From the NCBI GenBank assembly GCA_030618925.1, contig JAUXCK010000018.1, forward strand, positions 1-14,691: a stretch of DNA of 14,691 nucleotides. The letters are read 5' to 3'. The notes under the pieces were generated by a model. It saw only the letters and a list, made by a program, of their open reading frames with translations. It was not told the DNA's origin and made no database searches. Source of the stretch: Desulfobacteraceae bacterium (lineage in GTDB: Bacteria > Desulfobacterota > Desulfobacteria > Desulfobacterales > SURF-7). Within the stretch, counting starts at the first letter, position 1. Every line of letters starts with the position of its first letter. The position numbers and the translations under genes were made by a program. Below, piece after piece: positions 6,725 to 14,691 of the stretch.

Positions 6725-8314
6725 ATGAAATTGTTATTAACGTCAGTATTCGGCCCATATGGTGTAGACGATGAATATGGCCGAAAAGAAAATATCATGG
6801 AGCTGTTCCACAATCAGGTGACGCGCGAACAAGGGGTGTTTTCTCCCCGGATGAACCATGACAGTTACGGGCTGCACCTCATGGCTGAGAACTTGACCAT
6901 GCCTACTGTCGTACTTGATTTTCCCTCTCAAAAACGGTTTTTGGAAGAGGTGGGAAAGGGTTATGACTATATCGGCATATCATTTATTGTCCCCAATTTT
7001 CTCAAGGCCAGGAAGATGGCGCAATGGGTTCGGGAAATATCACCTGAGACGAAGATCATCCTCGGCGGGCATGGTACGAGTATAGAAACGATTGAAACGT
7101 TAATTCCCTGCGACCATGTTTGCAGGGGTGAGGGAATTCGGTTCCTCAGGCGGTTGTTCAATGAGGAGGAGGCTTCCTTGAGCCATCCCATATTATACGC
7201 TTCATCTAATAAGCATATTCTGGGCATACCTGTTAAACCAAACGCCGGCATGATCATGACCGGGGTCGGGTGCTCTAACGGGTGCCGGTTTTGCTGTACG
7301 TCCCATTACTTTCAGAAGGTCTACACACCATTTTTCAGAACCGGGAAAGAGATTTACGATGTTTGCGTTAGAATAGAAAAGAAGCTGGGCGTTCGGGAGT
7401 TTTTTATACTGGATGAGAATTTTTTAAAATCAGAAAACCGCGCCCGGGAACTCCTTCATGAAATGGAAAAAAATGGCAAGGCCTACTCATTCAGCGTTTT
7501 TTCATCTGCCGAGGCCGTCACGGGTCTTGGGATCGATTTTCTGCAGCGTCTTGGCGTTTCTTTTCTGTGGATCGGTGTTGAATCCAAAAAGGAAGTGTAT
7601 GAAAAAAACAAGGGTATTGATTTTAAGGTGCTGATAAAAGGCCTTCGCGATCATGGTATTTCTGTTCTTGCATCCGGGATTCTCTTTCTGGAGCACCATG
7701 ACCGGGAAACCATACATGATGAGATAGGGTTCATAACGGATTTGAATGCAGATCTGGTCCAGTTTATGCAAATCGGTCCGTTGCCGGGTACCCGGCTTTT
7801 TAAAGAGTATGAAAAGCAGGGAAAATTGAGAAAAGATATTCCCTATGAAGAGTGGCACGGTCAGCACCAGATATGGTTCACACATCCTCATTTTACAAGA
7901 GAAGAATCCGCAGAGGCCCTGAGGCTGGCATTTGCCAGTGAGTTTGAAGCAAACGGGCCTTCATTTCTCAGAATGGCAGATACGGCAATTCGCGGCGTGA
8001 TGGCTACCCGAGAATGTAAAGCCGGCTTCATGAAATTGCGGCATGAACAACTTGTCGAAAGGGCAAAGGAGTTTTATCCCACACTGGATACCTTGTGGTC
8101 ACATGCGCCCAATAACCGTTCGCGCGTGCTTGCAGAGGAAGTTCGACGGAAGTTTGATGTTTTTTTTGGAAGGCGACCTGTTCCGCTGCGTATGAAAAGT
8201 CTGGCAGTTCAGGGATTGATAATGGCTGAAAAACTGAGGTGCCGGGTGATTTATAATAATTTGCGTCAGCCGGGAACCATTCTGACGCCATACAGAATGG
8301 AAGAAATACAATAA
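6725..8314 (+). CDS. B12-binding-type radical SAM protein, substrate unknown
   Basis: The protein has 529 residues. The N-terminal part (about 1-150) has the Rossmann-like layout of cobalamin-binding domains in class B radical SAM enzymes: YDYIGISFIVPNFLKA, TKIILGGHGT (109-118) and VCRGEG (132-137). I see no DxHxxG lower-ligand motif, which many class B members lack. The radical SAM core starts at MTGVGCSNGCRFC, with iron-sulfur ligands Cys183, Cys187 and Cys190, followed by FILDENFL (227-234), WIGVESK (282-288) and MQIGPLPGTRLF (348-359), all typical. The C-terminal 150 residues (about 380-529) match no domain I recognise. Relatives methylate or rearrange unactivated carbons in lipids, cofactors or natural products, but nothing nearby names a substrate. 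The frame opens at TTG 6677, but ATG 6725 has AAGGGG (6713-6718) at 6 nt and begins MKLLLTSVFGPYG, a normal start for this family. It converges with the FGE remnant, 16 bp between stops. Confidence 0.9.
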   Translation: MKLLLTSVFGPYGVDDEYGRKENIMELFHNQVTREQGVFSPRMNHDSYGLHLMAENLTMPTVVLDFPSQKRFLEEVGKGYDYIGISFIVPNFLKARKMAQWVREISPETKIILGGHGTSIETIETLIPCDHVCRGEGIRFLRRLFNEEEASLSHPILYASSNKHILGIPVKPNAGMIMTGVGCSNGCRFCCTSHYFQKVYTPFFRTGKEIYDVCVRIEKKLGVREFFILDENFLKSENRARELLHEMEKNGKAYSFSVFSSAEAVTGLGIDFLQRLGVSFLWIGVESKKEVYEKNKGIDFKVLIKGLRDHGISVLASGILFLEHHDRETIHDEIGFITDLNADLVQFMQIGPLPGTRLFKEYEKQGKLRKDIPYEEWHGQHQIWFTHPHFTREESAEALRLAFASEFEANGPSFLRMADTAIRGVMATRECKAGFMKLRHEQLVERAKEFYPTLDTLWSHAPNNRSRVLAEEVRRKFDVFFGRRPVPLRMKSLAVQGLIMAEKLRCRVIYNNLRQPGTILTPYRMEEIQ

Positions 8315-8330
8315 TGAAATGGGTTGGACA

Positions 8331-8513
8331 CTATTTAGTTCTCACCACCCGAAACCCGATATAGGTTCGCCTTGTGTTGGGTCTGAAAAAACTGTGATCT
8401 GCTGAGCGGGCGTATCGCACGTTCTGGGCCCAGTTTCCTCCCCGAAAAATTTTGTAGATCCCGGTTGCGGACAACGGGTCAACAACTTGATCATCAAAAT
8501 CAAAATATCTCAA
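8331..8513 (-). pseudogene. 3' remnant of a formylglycine-generating enzyme (SUMF1/FGE-sulfatase) gene
   Basis: About 60 codons on the minus strand carry the C-terminal signature of FGE-sulfatase (SUMF1) domains: DPLSATGIYKIFRGGNW, then RYARSADHSFFRPNTRR, then IGFRVVRTK and a stop. Intact family members carry roughly 200 or more residues before this, including a GNVWEW segment. Here there is no ATG: the frame starts at a TTG (8511-8513), with an in-frame TAG two codons upstream, and no further FGE text can be read in the 8514-8672 region in any minus frame. The piece is therefore a truncated remnant. FGE-type proteins oxidise Cys or Ser of sulfatases to formylglycine, or serve other roles in related subfamilies. 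The remnant keeps the conserved RGG and GFRVVR residues, so the truncation may be recent, or the fragment was left after a deletion. Confidence 0.75.
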
Positions 8514-8678
8514 ACCCTATTGAGATAAATAAAAAAAATCGACAAAAAATAGAAAGATGTCAGTCTATATAAGGCACGAGGCCGGAAGGGCGAGGGCCGG
8601 GCTCTGCACCGGTGATCGCAGGACCGGGATGACGCCCCGGCGCAAAATCGGGGTGACGGTTGAGGGGGTTCATTGAAA
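8514..8678 (+). promoter_or_regulatory. Leader of the cyclase gene: AT-rich then GC-rich with competing hairpins
   Basis: Bases 8514-8572 are strongly A/T-rich and end in TATATAAGG (8566-8574), a possible -10, but a TCGACA at 8539 is 21 bp away, too far for a standard promoter. From 8574 the DNA turns abruptly GC-rich. CCGGG (8624-8628) can pair with CCCGG (8636-8640), or CGCCCCG (8633-8639) can pair with CGGGGTG (8649-8655, one G-U pair). The two stems share bases and exclude each other. The ribosome site GAGGGGG (8662-8668) could also pair with the same C-run. CGGGRTGACG is repeated at 8625-8634 and 8649-8658. A regulatory role is inference from base pairing only. Confidence 0.35.
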
Positions 8679-11600
8679 ATGAATTCGGATATGCATATTT
8701 CTTCAGGTCACATGGAATCAGAGCATCGCCTGGCAACAGTTCTGTTTGCCGATATTTCCGGTTTTACTTCCATGTCGGAAAAACTGGATCCTGAGGACCT
8801 GACATTTCTGATCGATAGATGCTTTGGGATCATGGAAACGATTATTGAGAAATATGACGGCACCATTGATAAGTTTATCGGCGATAGTATTATGGCGCTT
8901 TTTGGTGTGCCCAAAGCGATTGAAAAGGGACCGCTAAAGGCAGTCCATACAGCAATTGAGATTAAAAACAGTCTGTATCAATTGAATAAAGATAAAAAAC
9001 TACCCGCCCCATTAGATGTACATATCGGCATTAACACGGGATCAGTCGTCGCCGGGGAAATTGGCGGGAGAAGAAGGCGTGAATATACGGTAATGGGGGA
9101 TACGGTCAATGTGGCTGCAAAACTGGAAGGTGCTTCCCATGCAGGGCAGATCCTGGTGGGGCCTGCGACCTATAACAGGACTAAAGACAGGTTCAGGTTC
9201 AAAACGCTGAGACCCATTAAAATAGAAGGAAAGGTAGATTTATTTCCTGTATATGAGCTCCTGTCAGAAGAAAAGAACGCTTTTGTTTTAAAATCCGGGG
9301 CCCATCGGTCCCTGGGGTCGGAAATGGTCGGGAGGGAGAAGGAGATTGGTCTTTTAGAATGTCATATGCAAAAACTGGTGTCCGGAAAGGGCGCCATTAT
9401 CAGTCTGACCGGTGAAGCGGGCATTGGAAAATCAAGGCTTATGGCAGAGCTTAAGCAGAATAAGATAATGAATCAAACCCTTCTCCTGGAAGGCCGGACC
9501 AATGCCATAGGCGAAAATTTAAGTTTCCACCCCATTGTTGATCTTTTGAAAAACTGGTCCGGGATCAAGGCGGATGACAGCGACAAACAAAGTTTTTATA
9601 AACTGGATAAGGCCGTCAACGCTGTTCTGTCTGAAAAATCACATGAAGCGCTTCCTTTCATCGCCACATTAATGGGGCTGCATCTTCCGGATGCGTATTC
9701 CAGGCAGATCAAAACAATTGAAGGCAGCGCACTGGGCACTTTAATTTCAAAAAGTGTCAAGGAGCTGTTATGGAAAATGGCTGCACAGCAACCCGTGGTT
9801 ATGGTGATGGAAGATCTCCACTGGGTGGATAAGAGTTCTGCATTGCTCCTTCCGGCATTATTTGATCTTGTCAAGATCCGCCCGATTCTGTTTGTCAACC
9901 TGTTCCGGCCGCAGCACGGGGAGTTTATCGGCAGGGTGATGACGGAGACGTCAATAAATTTCTCCGGGCATTATTTTGACATCAGCCTGGCGCCGTTGAA
10001 AAAGAATCAATGCAACATGCTTATCGGAAATCTGCTAAATACACGCATCCTGCCTCTATCTGTTAAAAAAATGGTATTGCAGCGGGCCGGCGGAAATCCA
10101 TTTTTTATTGAAGAAGTGTTACACGCTTTAATTGATATGGGCGCCGTCATCAACAGAAACGGCACATACAAAGTGATTGGCCCAATGGAGAAAGAGATCA
10201 TTCCACAGAATATCACTGACGTGATGATGGTGAGAATAGACCGGCTCGATGATAAAACCCGGCAAGTGCTTCGAGTTGCCGCTGTCATGGGACAACACTT
10301 TTCCATAAGGATTCTCTCAGCGGTTCTAACGGACACCGCTCATGTAAATCGTTCTATTATGAACTTGAAAAACAGCCAGTTCATCATAGATCTCAAAAAG
10401 AGACCTGAGACGGAATATGGATTTAAACATGCCCTTGCCCGGGAGGTTGCCTATCATTCTATTTTCCAAAGGACCCGAAAGATACTGCACCGCAGAATTG
10501 CCGCCGCCATGGAGACTGTTTATAAAAACAGGCTGAGTCAGGTTTTCGGTATGCTTGCTTTTCATTACAGCTGTGGTGAAGACCTGGAAAAGGCGGAAAG
10601 GTTCATGATAAAGGCCGGCGAAGAGGCGCTGAAGGCCGGCGCATCGAGCGAAGCATTGCACTATTATAAAGAGGCATTAGACATTTATCTTAAGAAATAT
10701 AAAGACATTGCGGATCCGGAAAAAATTAAGATGATGAACAAAAATATTGCCAGGAGCTTATTGGACAGGGGCCGGCATGCCGAAGCGCTGGAATATTATA
10801 CAAAGGCGCTGACATATTATGGTCTAAAGGCGCGTAAAAATACACTCGTCCTCTGGTTTGGATTTCTGGTAAGCTTTTGTGACTTGCTCATCAGTCTATA
10901 TGTTCCATTTTTTAAATGGAAAAAGGTCCCCACACAACAGGACATTGAGGTCCTTAAACTTCTCTATCATAGAGCTGCAGCACAATCGAGCCTGGCGCCG
11001 CGGCGTTTTATTATGGAGTCGTTTTATCTTTCCAGGCGACTCTCAAGGTTCGATCTGACCAAATTTGACGGCGGGATCGGCATGTTTATCGGGCTGAGTA
11101 TTGCCCTGTCCTGGTCAGTCGTGTCCTTTGGTCTGAGTCGAAAGATACTGGCGTTTGTCACGGACAAGATAAAGCCGGACGATACCCGGTCACACCTCTA
11201 CTTTAGCCTGTCGGAAGTTTTACAGAATTATTATTGCGGCAGCTTGAAGAATGAATATGATGATCGCCTGGTTGGGCTTGGTTTGAAAATTGGCGAAATT
11301 TCACATACATCCGCATATATATCGTATCATGGCCGCATAAAAATAGAACGTGGACTGTATGATGCCGCATCAGGCCTGGTGTCCCGGTTATCTGATATCG
11401 GGCGCACCTATTCTCATGGGTTTTCCCGGGCGCTGAAATATTATTTAAATACAAAACTGTTAATGAAATATCGAAAACTTCATGCTGCTTTGATTGAAGC
11501 GGAAGAAGGTATCCATGCCCTCTCGAGGATGGATTTTATGCAAATTTTGATGGTCCTTCATTTGTGTAAGGTCCGAATTCACCTTCTTTCGAATGATGTC

Positions 11601-12176
11601 CATGCAGCAGAGCGGTCTCTTGATGAGGTTGAGATATTAAAATCAAAAGTCAGGGTCCTTCCCCCATACATAAGCAATTATCTTATGAGCGTTGCACTTC
11701 TTGACCTGTTCCGACTGGAAACAGCAAAGCAGGGAAAAAACCATATTCGGTTCAACCGGCACAGGAAAAAGGCACTGGCATCCTGCAGGCGCATGATGCA
11801 GGCGACTAAAAAAATAGCCCATGACCGACCCGAAGCCTATCGAATGATGGGGTCCTGCCTTTGGCTGGCCGGCAGGCAAAAAGCAGCGCTTCGCCACTGG
11901 AAAAACAGTATTGTCGAGTGTGAACACCTTGGCGCTCGTGTGGAACTTGCAAGGAGCTACATGGAGATCGGAAAATATTTAACCAAAGCAGATGCCCGAT
12001 TCGGCTCACTGGAAGGCTTTGACGGGGAACACTATCTTCTCAATGCAGAAAGACTGTTTTCAGAACTGGGGTTGCTGTGGGACTTGAGAGAGCTGAAGAA
12101 CATCGGGTTGCGGAATAGGGCCGGATATGCCGGTCCGGTCCGCCATCCGGCTTTACCACGTGACCAAAAGCCTTAA
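8679..12176 (+). CDS. Class III nucleotidyl cyclase - P-loop ATPase - TPR protein
   Basis: The protein has 1165 residues. Residues 15-200 form a class III cyclase domain: LFADISGFTSM gives metal-binding Asp25 and KFIGDSIMALFG gives Asp69 and substrate-contacting Lys65. In YTVMGDTVNVAAKLE the second purine-selecting position is Thr137, as in class IIIb (bicarbonate-responsive, sAC-like) enzymes. Asn144 is kept, but the usual transition-state Arg is Lys148. From about 215 (MVGREKEIGLLE) an ATPase module follows, with Walker A GEAGIGKSRL (245-254) and Walker B VVMVMEDLHWVD (373-384). Residues 630-720 contain TPR-like helices (ALHYYKEALDIY, EALEYYTKALTYY). Hydrophobic stretches at about 721-743 and 798-820 may be buried helices or membrane segments. 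The rest is helical repeat. Such proteins probably sense signals and make cAMP. Start: ATG 8679 sits 10 nt after GAGGGGG; a TTG at 8673 would add 2 residues. No partner gene is adjacent. Confidence 0.93.
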   Translation: MNSDMHISSGHMESEHRLATVLFADISGFTSMSEKLDPEDLTFLIDRCFGIMETIIEKYDGTIDKFIGDSIMALFGVPKAIEKGPLKAVHTAIEIKNSLYQLNKDKKLPAPLDVHIGINTGSVVAGEIGGRRRREYTVMGDTVNVAAKLEGASHAGQILVGPATYNRTKDRFRFKTLRPIKIEGKVDLFPVYELLSEEKNAFVLKSGAHRSLGSEMVGREKEIGLLECHMQKLVSGKGAIISLTGEAGIGKSRLMAELKQNKIMNQTLLLEGRTNAIGENLSFHPIVDLLKNWSGIKADDSDKQSFYKLDKAVNAVLSEKSHEALPFIATLMGLHLPDAYSRQIKTIEGSALGTLISKSVKELLWKMAAQQPVVMVMEDLHWVDKSSALLLPALFDLVKIRPILFVNLFRPQHGEFIGRVMTETSINFSGHYFDISLAPLKKNQCNMLIGNLLNTRILPLSVKKMVLQRAGGNPFFIEEVLHALIDMGAVINRNGTYKVIGPMEKEIIPQNITDVMMVRIDRLDDKTRQVLRVAAVMGQHFSIRILSAVLTDTAHVNRSIMNLKNSQFIIDLKKRPETEYGFKHALAREVAYHSIFQRTRKILHRRIAAAMETVYKNRLSQVFGMLAFHYSCGEDLEKAERFMIKAGEEALKAGASSEALHYYKEALDIYLKKYKDIADPEKIKMMNKNIARSLLDRGRHAEALEYYTKALTYYGLKARKNTLVLWFGFLVSFCDLLISLYVPFFKWKKVPTQQDIEVLKLLYHRAAAQSSLAPRRFIMESFYLSRRLSRFDLTKFDGGIGMFIGLSIALSWSVVSFGLSRKILAFVTDKIKPDDTRSHLYFSLSEVLQNYYCGSLKNEYDDRLVGLGLKIGEISHTSAYISYHGRIKIERGLYDAASGLVSRLSDIGRTYSHGFSRALKYYLNTKLLMKYRKLHAALIEAEEGIHALSRMDFMQILMVLHLCKVRIHLLSNDVHAAERSLDEVEILKSKVRVLPPYISNYLMSVALLDLFRLETAKQGKNHIRFNRHRKKALASCRRMMQATKKIAHDRPEAYRMMGSCLWLAGRQKAALRHWKNSIVECEHLGARVELARSYMEIGKYLTKADARFGSLEGFDGEHYLLNAERLFSELGLLWDLRELKNIGLRNRAGYAGPVRHPALPRDQKP

Positions 12177-12195
12177 GCTTAAAATCAACCGGTTG
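12173..12195. repeat. Two 10-bp palindromes at the end of the cyclase gene
   Basis: TTAAGCTTAA (12173-12182) covers the TAA stop, and CAACCGGTTG (12186-12195) lies 3 bp after it. Both are perfect inverted repeats without a loop, so they make poor RNA hairpins and could be protein-binding sites or chance. Confidence 0.4.
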
Positions 12196-12229
12196 TTTGC
12201 GAAAACAAGTGATTAAGATCAGGGTTTGG

Positions 12230-12246
12230 CGCTGATTAGCGGTTTT
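12230..12246 (+). terminator. Weak candidate terminator between convergent genes
   Basis: CGCT-GATT-AGCG followed by GTTTT lies in the 103-bp spacer between the convergent cyclase and UPF0182 genes. The 4-bp stem and short T-run are weak. It is the only stem-plus-T arrangement I found there. Confidence 0.25.
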
Positions 12247-12279
12247 AGTGACACCCCTTTACCCGGTCATGTTGCAGGG

Positions 12280-14691
12280 TTACTCCTCCTCTGTAAATCT
12301 TGATATTTCCGTCAGGATTTTTTCAAGGGTTTCCAGCTCTCTTCCGTACTCCGCCCATTCCCCATTGCGCAAATAGTCCTTGGCCAGATTATAATGTTCC
12401 AGGGCCAGCGCACCCAATTCAGAAATATTTTGATCTTGTGGAATTTCTTTAGATCCAAATTGCCTGGTGAATATCTGCCCGCTCAGAACACTTCTCAACG
12501 CCTTGTCCAGATTTTTCTCCATACTCAGACGATTGCCGAAAGCGGCAATCACCCTTTTTAATTCCGGTAGTGCGGCAGCGGTTAAATTGTCCTGTTGGGG
12601 TGAGCTCGGTGCCCCTCTTCGTTGCGGTTTTGCGAAGCCTCTGGGTTGGTTTGATGCTGTCGGTTGCACTTCCGTTTGTTCCTGTTTTGCTTGAAGGTAA
12701 ACCGGCTCAACGTAAATAAAGGTGTCGCTGATGGGAATAGCCAATAGATTTCCCCTGATAACACGGGAACCTTTTTGACCCCATAAGCTCAGTTCCCTGG
12801 AAATTTCTGTTTGTTGATCCACTCTGGCTTCAATTTGCATGGGCCCGTAAACGAGTTTTTCTTTGGGCAATTTGTAGACGATCAGGTTACCGTAGTTCGG
12901 AAGGTCGCTTCGGGCTGCCAGCCAGCCAATCATATTGTCCTTCTTTGAAGGCGTAAATGGAATCATCAAAAGGAATTCCTCTTTTTCTGCCTCAGGCAGT
13001 TTTATAATAATATAGTAGGGTTCCATTTCCTGCCGGCTGTCGCCGTACAATTCATCAGGGACCTGCCAGAGATCTTCCTGGTTATAGAATACCTGAACAT
13101 CTTCCATATGGTATTTTGAATAGGTGTCCACCTGGATTTTAAAAAGATCCTTTGGGTACCGGATGTGCTGTTTTAAATCAGCCGGCATTTCGTCAAAAGG
13201 TTTAAACAGGTCGGGGAATATTTTCAAATAAGTTTTAGCAATAGGATCTGCTTCATCTATAAGATAGAAAGCAACATCGCCGTTATACGCATCCACCGTT
13301 ATTTTGACGGAATTCCTGATATAATTGAGCTTTTTATTTTTAAACCAGCCATGTGATCGAATGGAGTAGGGGTACATATTAGAGGTTGTGTAAGCATCTT
13401 GAACCCAGTAAACTCTGCCCTCAGACACGACCACGTAAGGATCTGCGTCGTAAGAGAGGAAGGGTGCAATAGACGCCATTCGCCTGTCTATTCGCCTTTT
13501 ATACATTATTTTGCTCTCAGGGGTAATATAAGTAGTGAACAGTATCTGGGGGTCCTGTAATTCGATGGCAAATATGAGTCGTCTGAAAAAAGATTTTATG
13601 GTAACGCCACCTTTTCCCTGATAGACAGTATAGACATTCTTATCCCCTTTGGGATAATCAAATTCTCTTGCCTTTGTTTTGACAAGGACGTAGTCGTCTG
13701 TTTTTTCCCCATAGTAGATTTCCGGACGATCTATCTTCAGGTCAGGCTTAAATGAAGGCGGCACGTCTTTGATGAACAGGCGGGGGAGTCCTTCATCGGT
13801 CACTTCATTGACAGGACTGGCCGCCAATCCATATCCATGCGTATAGATAAGGTGCCTGTTGACCCAGGTATTTGCCTGTGGCGGAAGTTGATCTACCACC
13901 ATCTCCCGGGTGGCCAGCATGAGTTGCCGATACTGGTTGTTGATGAAATAACGGTCCACATCAACATTGTTAAAATTGTAATACAGCCGAATGGTTTGAA
14001 TCTGCCTGTAGGTCTGGAGTAAAGGGCGCTCGTCCCAGATCCTGATATTTTGAATTGTCACGTCATGTTTTTTGAGTTCTTCCATGCTCAGCCGGTCATT
14101 TACTTCAAAATCGACTTCCTGGATTTTATTCAGATTATAGGCCCTTCGTGTGAAATCGATATTATGGGCGATATAGGGTGCTTCTTTTGCCAGTTCATTG
14201 GGCTTGACCACAAATTGCTGCACCAGAATGGGGAGAGCGGTTGTCAGAAACATCACAGCCCCTATCCAAATTCCGCCGCCAATCCAGATGATTTTTATTT
14301 TAAATTTAAAGGCGCTGAAAAAAAGAACCAGGGCAAAGCAGAAAGATACAACAGTCGCAATTTTCAACGCCAGGATTTTAATATGGACATCGGTGAAACT
14401 GGCGCCAAAGGCAGGCCCCTGTGTAGAATACAAAACGCTGTACATTTTCAGATAATATCCCACAGACATGATGAGAACGATGATGCCCCCCAGGAAAATA
14501 AGGTGCTTCATGGCAGCCGGCGAAATACTGATTTTCGGGAAAGACGGCGGGGTGCCCTGTTCCTGGGTGAAGTCCCCTTCTATTTGAAGTGCGCCATTTT
14601 TCAGGTACCATCCTGTTGCCACCAGGGCTGAAAGGATAAGGAGAACCATAAGTCCTTTTCGGATGTAAAAATAAAACGGAAGGGAAAAGAG
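12280..14691 (-). CDS. UPF0182 family membrane protein, 5' end outside window
   Basis: The frame stays open past the internal ATG at 14647-14649 to the window edge (14 more codons, LFSLPFYFYIRKGL), so the true start lies upstream and 803 residues are visible. The ATG is inside a membrane helix and is not the start. Visible hydrophobic helices lie at about 5-28, 61-80, 104-126 and 130-156. A large soluble part, probably outside the membrane, follows with hallmark UPF0182 text: KPNELAKEAPYIAHNIDFTRRAY (from 163), WVNRHLIYTHGYGLAASPVNE (from 276; YTHGYG 283-288) and the GLPRLFIKDVPP that follows. A Gln/Pro/Arg-rich linker (about 667-704) separates a C-terminal helical region that ends GEWAEYGRELETLEKIL, as in other members. 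UPF0182 proteins are usually 900-1000 residues with seven N-terminal helices, so roughly three helices are missing. Function in this family is not established to my knowledge. The gene converges with the cyclase gene. Confidence 0.93.
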   Translation of the reverse strand, partial: LFSLPFYFYIRKGLMVLLILSALVATGWYLKNGALQIEGDFTQEQGTPPSFPKISISPAAMKHLIFLGGIIVLIMSVGYYLKMYSVLYSTQGPAFGASFTDVHIKILALKIATVVSFCFALVLFFSAFKFKIKIIWIGGGIWIGAVMFLTTALPILVQQFVVKPNELAKEAPYIAHNIDFTRRAYNLNKIQEVDFEVNDRLSMEELKKHDVTIQNIRIWDERPLLQTYRQIQTIRLYYNFNNVDVDRYFINNQYRQLMLATREMVVDQLPPQANTWVNRHLIYTHGYGLAASPVNEVTDEGLPRLFIKDVPPSFKPDLKIDRPEIYYGEKTDDYVLVKTKAREFDYPKGDKNVYTVYQGKGGVTIKSFFRRLIFAIELQDPQILFTTYITPESKIMYKRRIDRRMASIAPFLSYDADPYVVVSEGRVYWVQDAYTTSNMYPYSIRSHGWFKNKKLNYIRNSVKITVDAYNGDVAFYLIDEADPIAKTYLKIFPDLFKPFDEMPADLKQHIRYPKDLFKIQVDTYSKYHMEDVQVFYNQEDLWQVPDELYGDSRQEMEPYYIIIKLPEAEKEEFLLMIPFTPSKKDNMIGWLAARSDLPNYGNLIVYKLPKEKLVYGPMQIEARVDQQTEISRELSLWGQKGSRVIRGNLLAIPISDTFIYVEPVYLQAKQEQTEVQPTASNQPRGFAKPQRRGAPSSPQQDNLTAAALPELKRVIAAFGNRLSMEKNLDKALRSVLSGQIFTRQFGSKEIPQDQNISELGALALEHYNLAKDYLRNGEWAEYGRELETLEKILTEISRFTEEE

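Noticed and set aside
14050..14631. Plus-strand open frame of 193 codons
   Set aside because: It is antisense to the membrane-helix region of the UPF0182 gene, whose family motifs are clear; no ribosome site or family match.
14647..14649. ATG as start of the UPF0182 gene
   Set aside because: The frame is open upstream to the window edge, and the ATG sits inside a hydrophobic helix. Family members have further membrane helices before this point.

Overview
The window looks like chromosomal DNA from an anaerobic Desulfobacterota bacterium, most likely Desulfobacterales. This rests on moderate GC content, on protein flavour (an Mfd with the C-terminal variant RGGGAALG, a B12-type radical SAM enzyme, a very large cyclase/ATPase/TPR protein, a UPF0182 membrane protein), on the gene order SPOR protein - mfd - SurA-like lipoprotein, and on a GATTAN hexamer array in a spacer. 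The taxonomic call is inference. No rRNA, tRNA, CRISPR array, integrase or transposase was seen.

Layout. (1) 1-4663, minus strand: a three-gene run reading leftwards. It holds a membrane-anchored SPOR-domain protein (4100-4663), the transcription-repair coupling factor mfd (526-4041, possibly from a TTG at 4116) and the N-terminal part of a SurA/parvulin-type lipoprotein that leaves the window at base 1. A good sigma-70-like promoter lies upstream at 4763-4791. (2) 4931-6144: a Sir2-type NAD-dependent deacylase (plus strand) and a small heat-shock protein (minus strand) converge with only 5 bp between their stop codons. (3) 6145-6724: a 580-bp spacer between divergent genes, with an 11-bp direct repeat, an inverted repeat, a six-copy GATTAN array and a TTGACA/TATAAT pair with unusually short spacing. 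(4) 6725-8314, plus: a cobalamin-binding-type radical SAM protein of unknown substrate. (5) 8331-8513, minus: a 3' remnant of a formylglycine-generating-enzyme (SUMF1/FGE-sulfatase) gene, followed by a GC-rich, hairpin-forming segment. (6) 8679-12176, plus: a 1165-residue protein joining a class IIIb-like nucleotidyl cyclase, a P-loop ATPase and a TPR-rich C-terminal half. (7) 12280-14691, minus: a UPF0182 membrane protein whose N-terminus lies beyond the window.

How the genes relate. The leftmost three appear to be co-transcribed housekeeping genes (envelope/division, DNA repair, envelope protein folding). Sirtuin and Hsp20 are both protein-quality or protein-state factors, but they are convergent and not an operon. 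The radical SAM, cyclase and UPF0182 genes each stand alone. I found no convincing new multi-gene system. The most notable items are the soluble-adenylyl-cyclase-like architecture with a Lys at the usual transition-state Arg position, the decayed FGE remnant beside an uncharacterised radical SAM gene, the competing hairpins just upstream of the cyclase gene, and the repeat-bearing spacer at 6271-6456.
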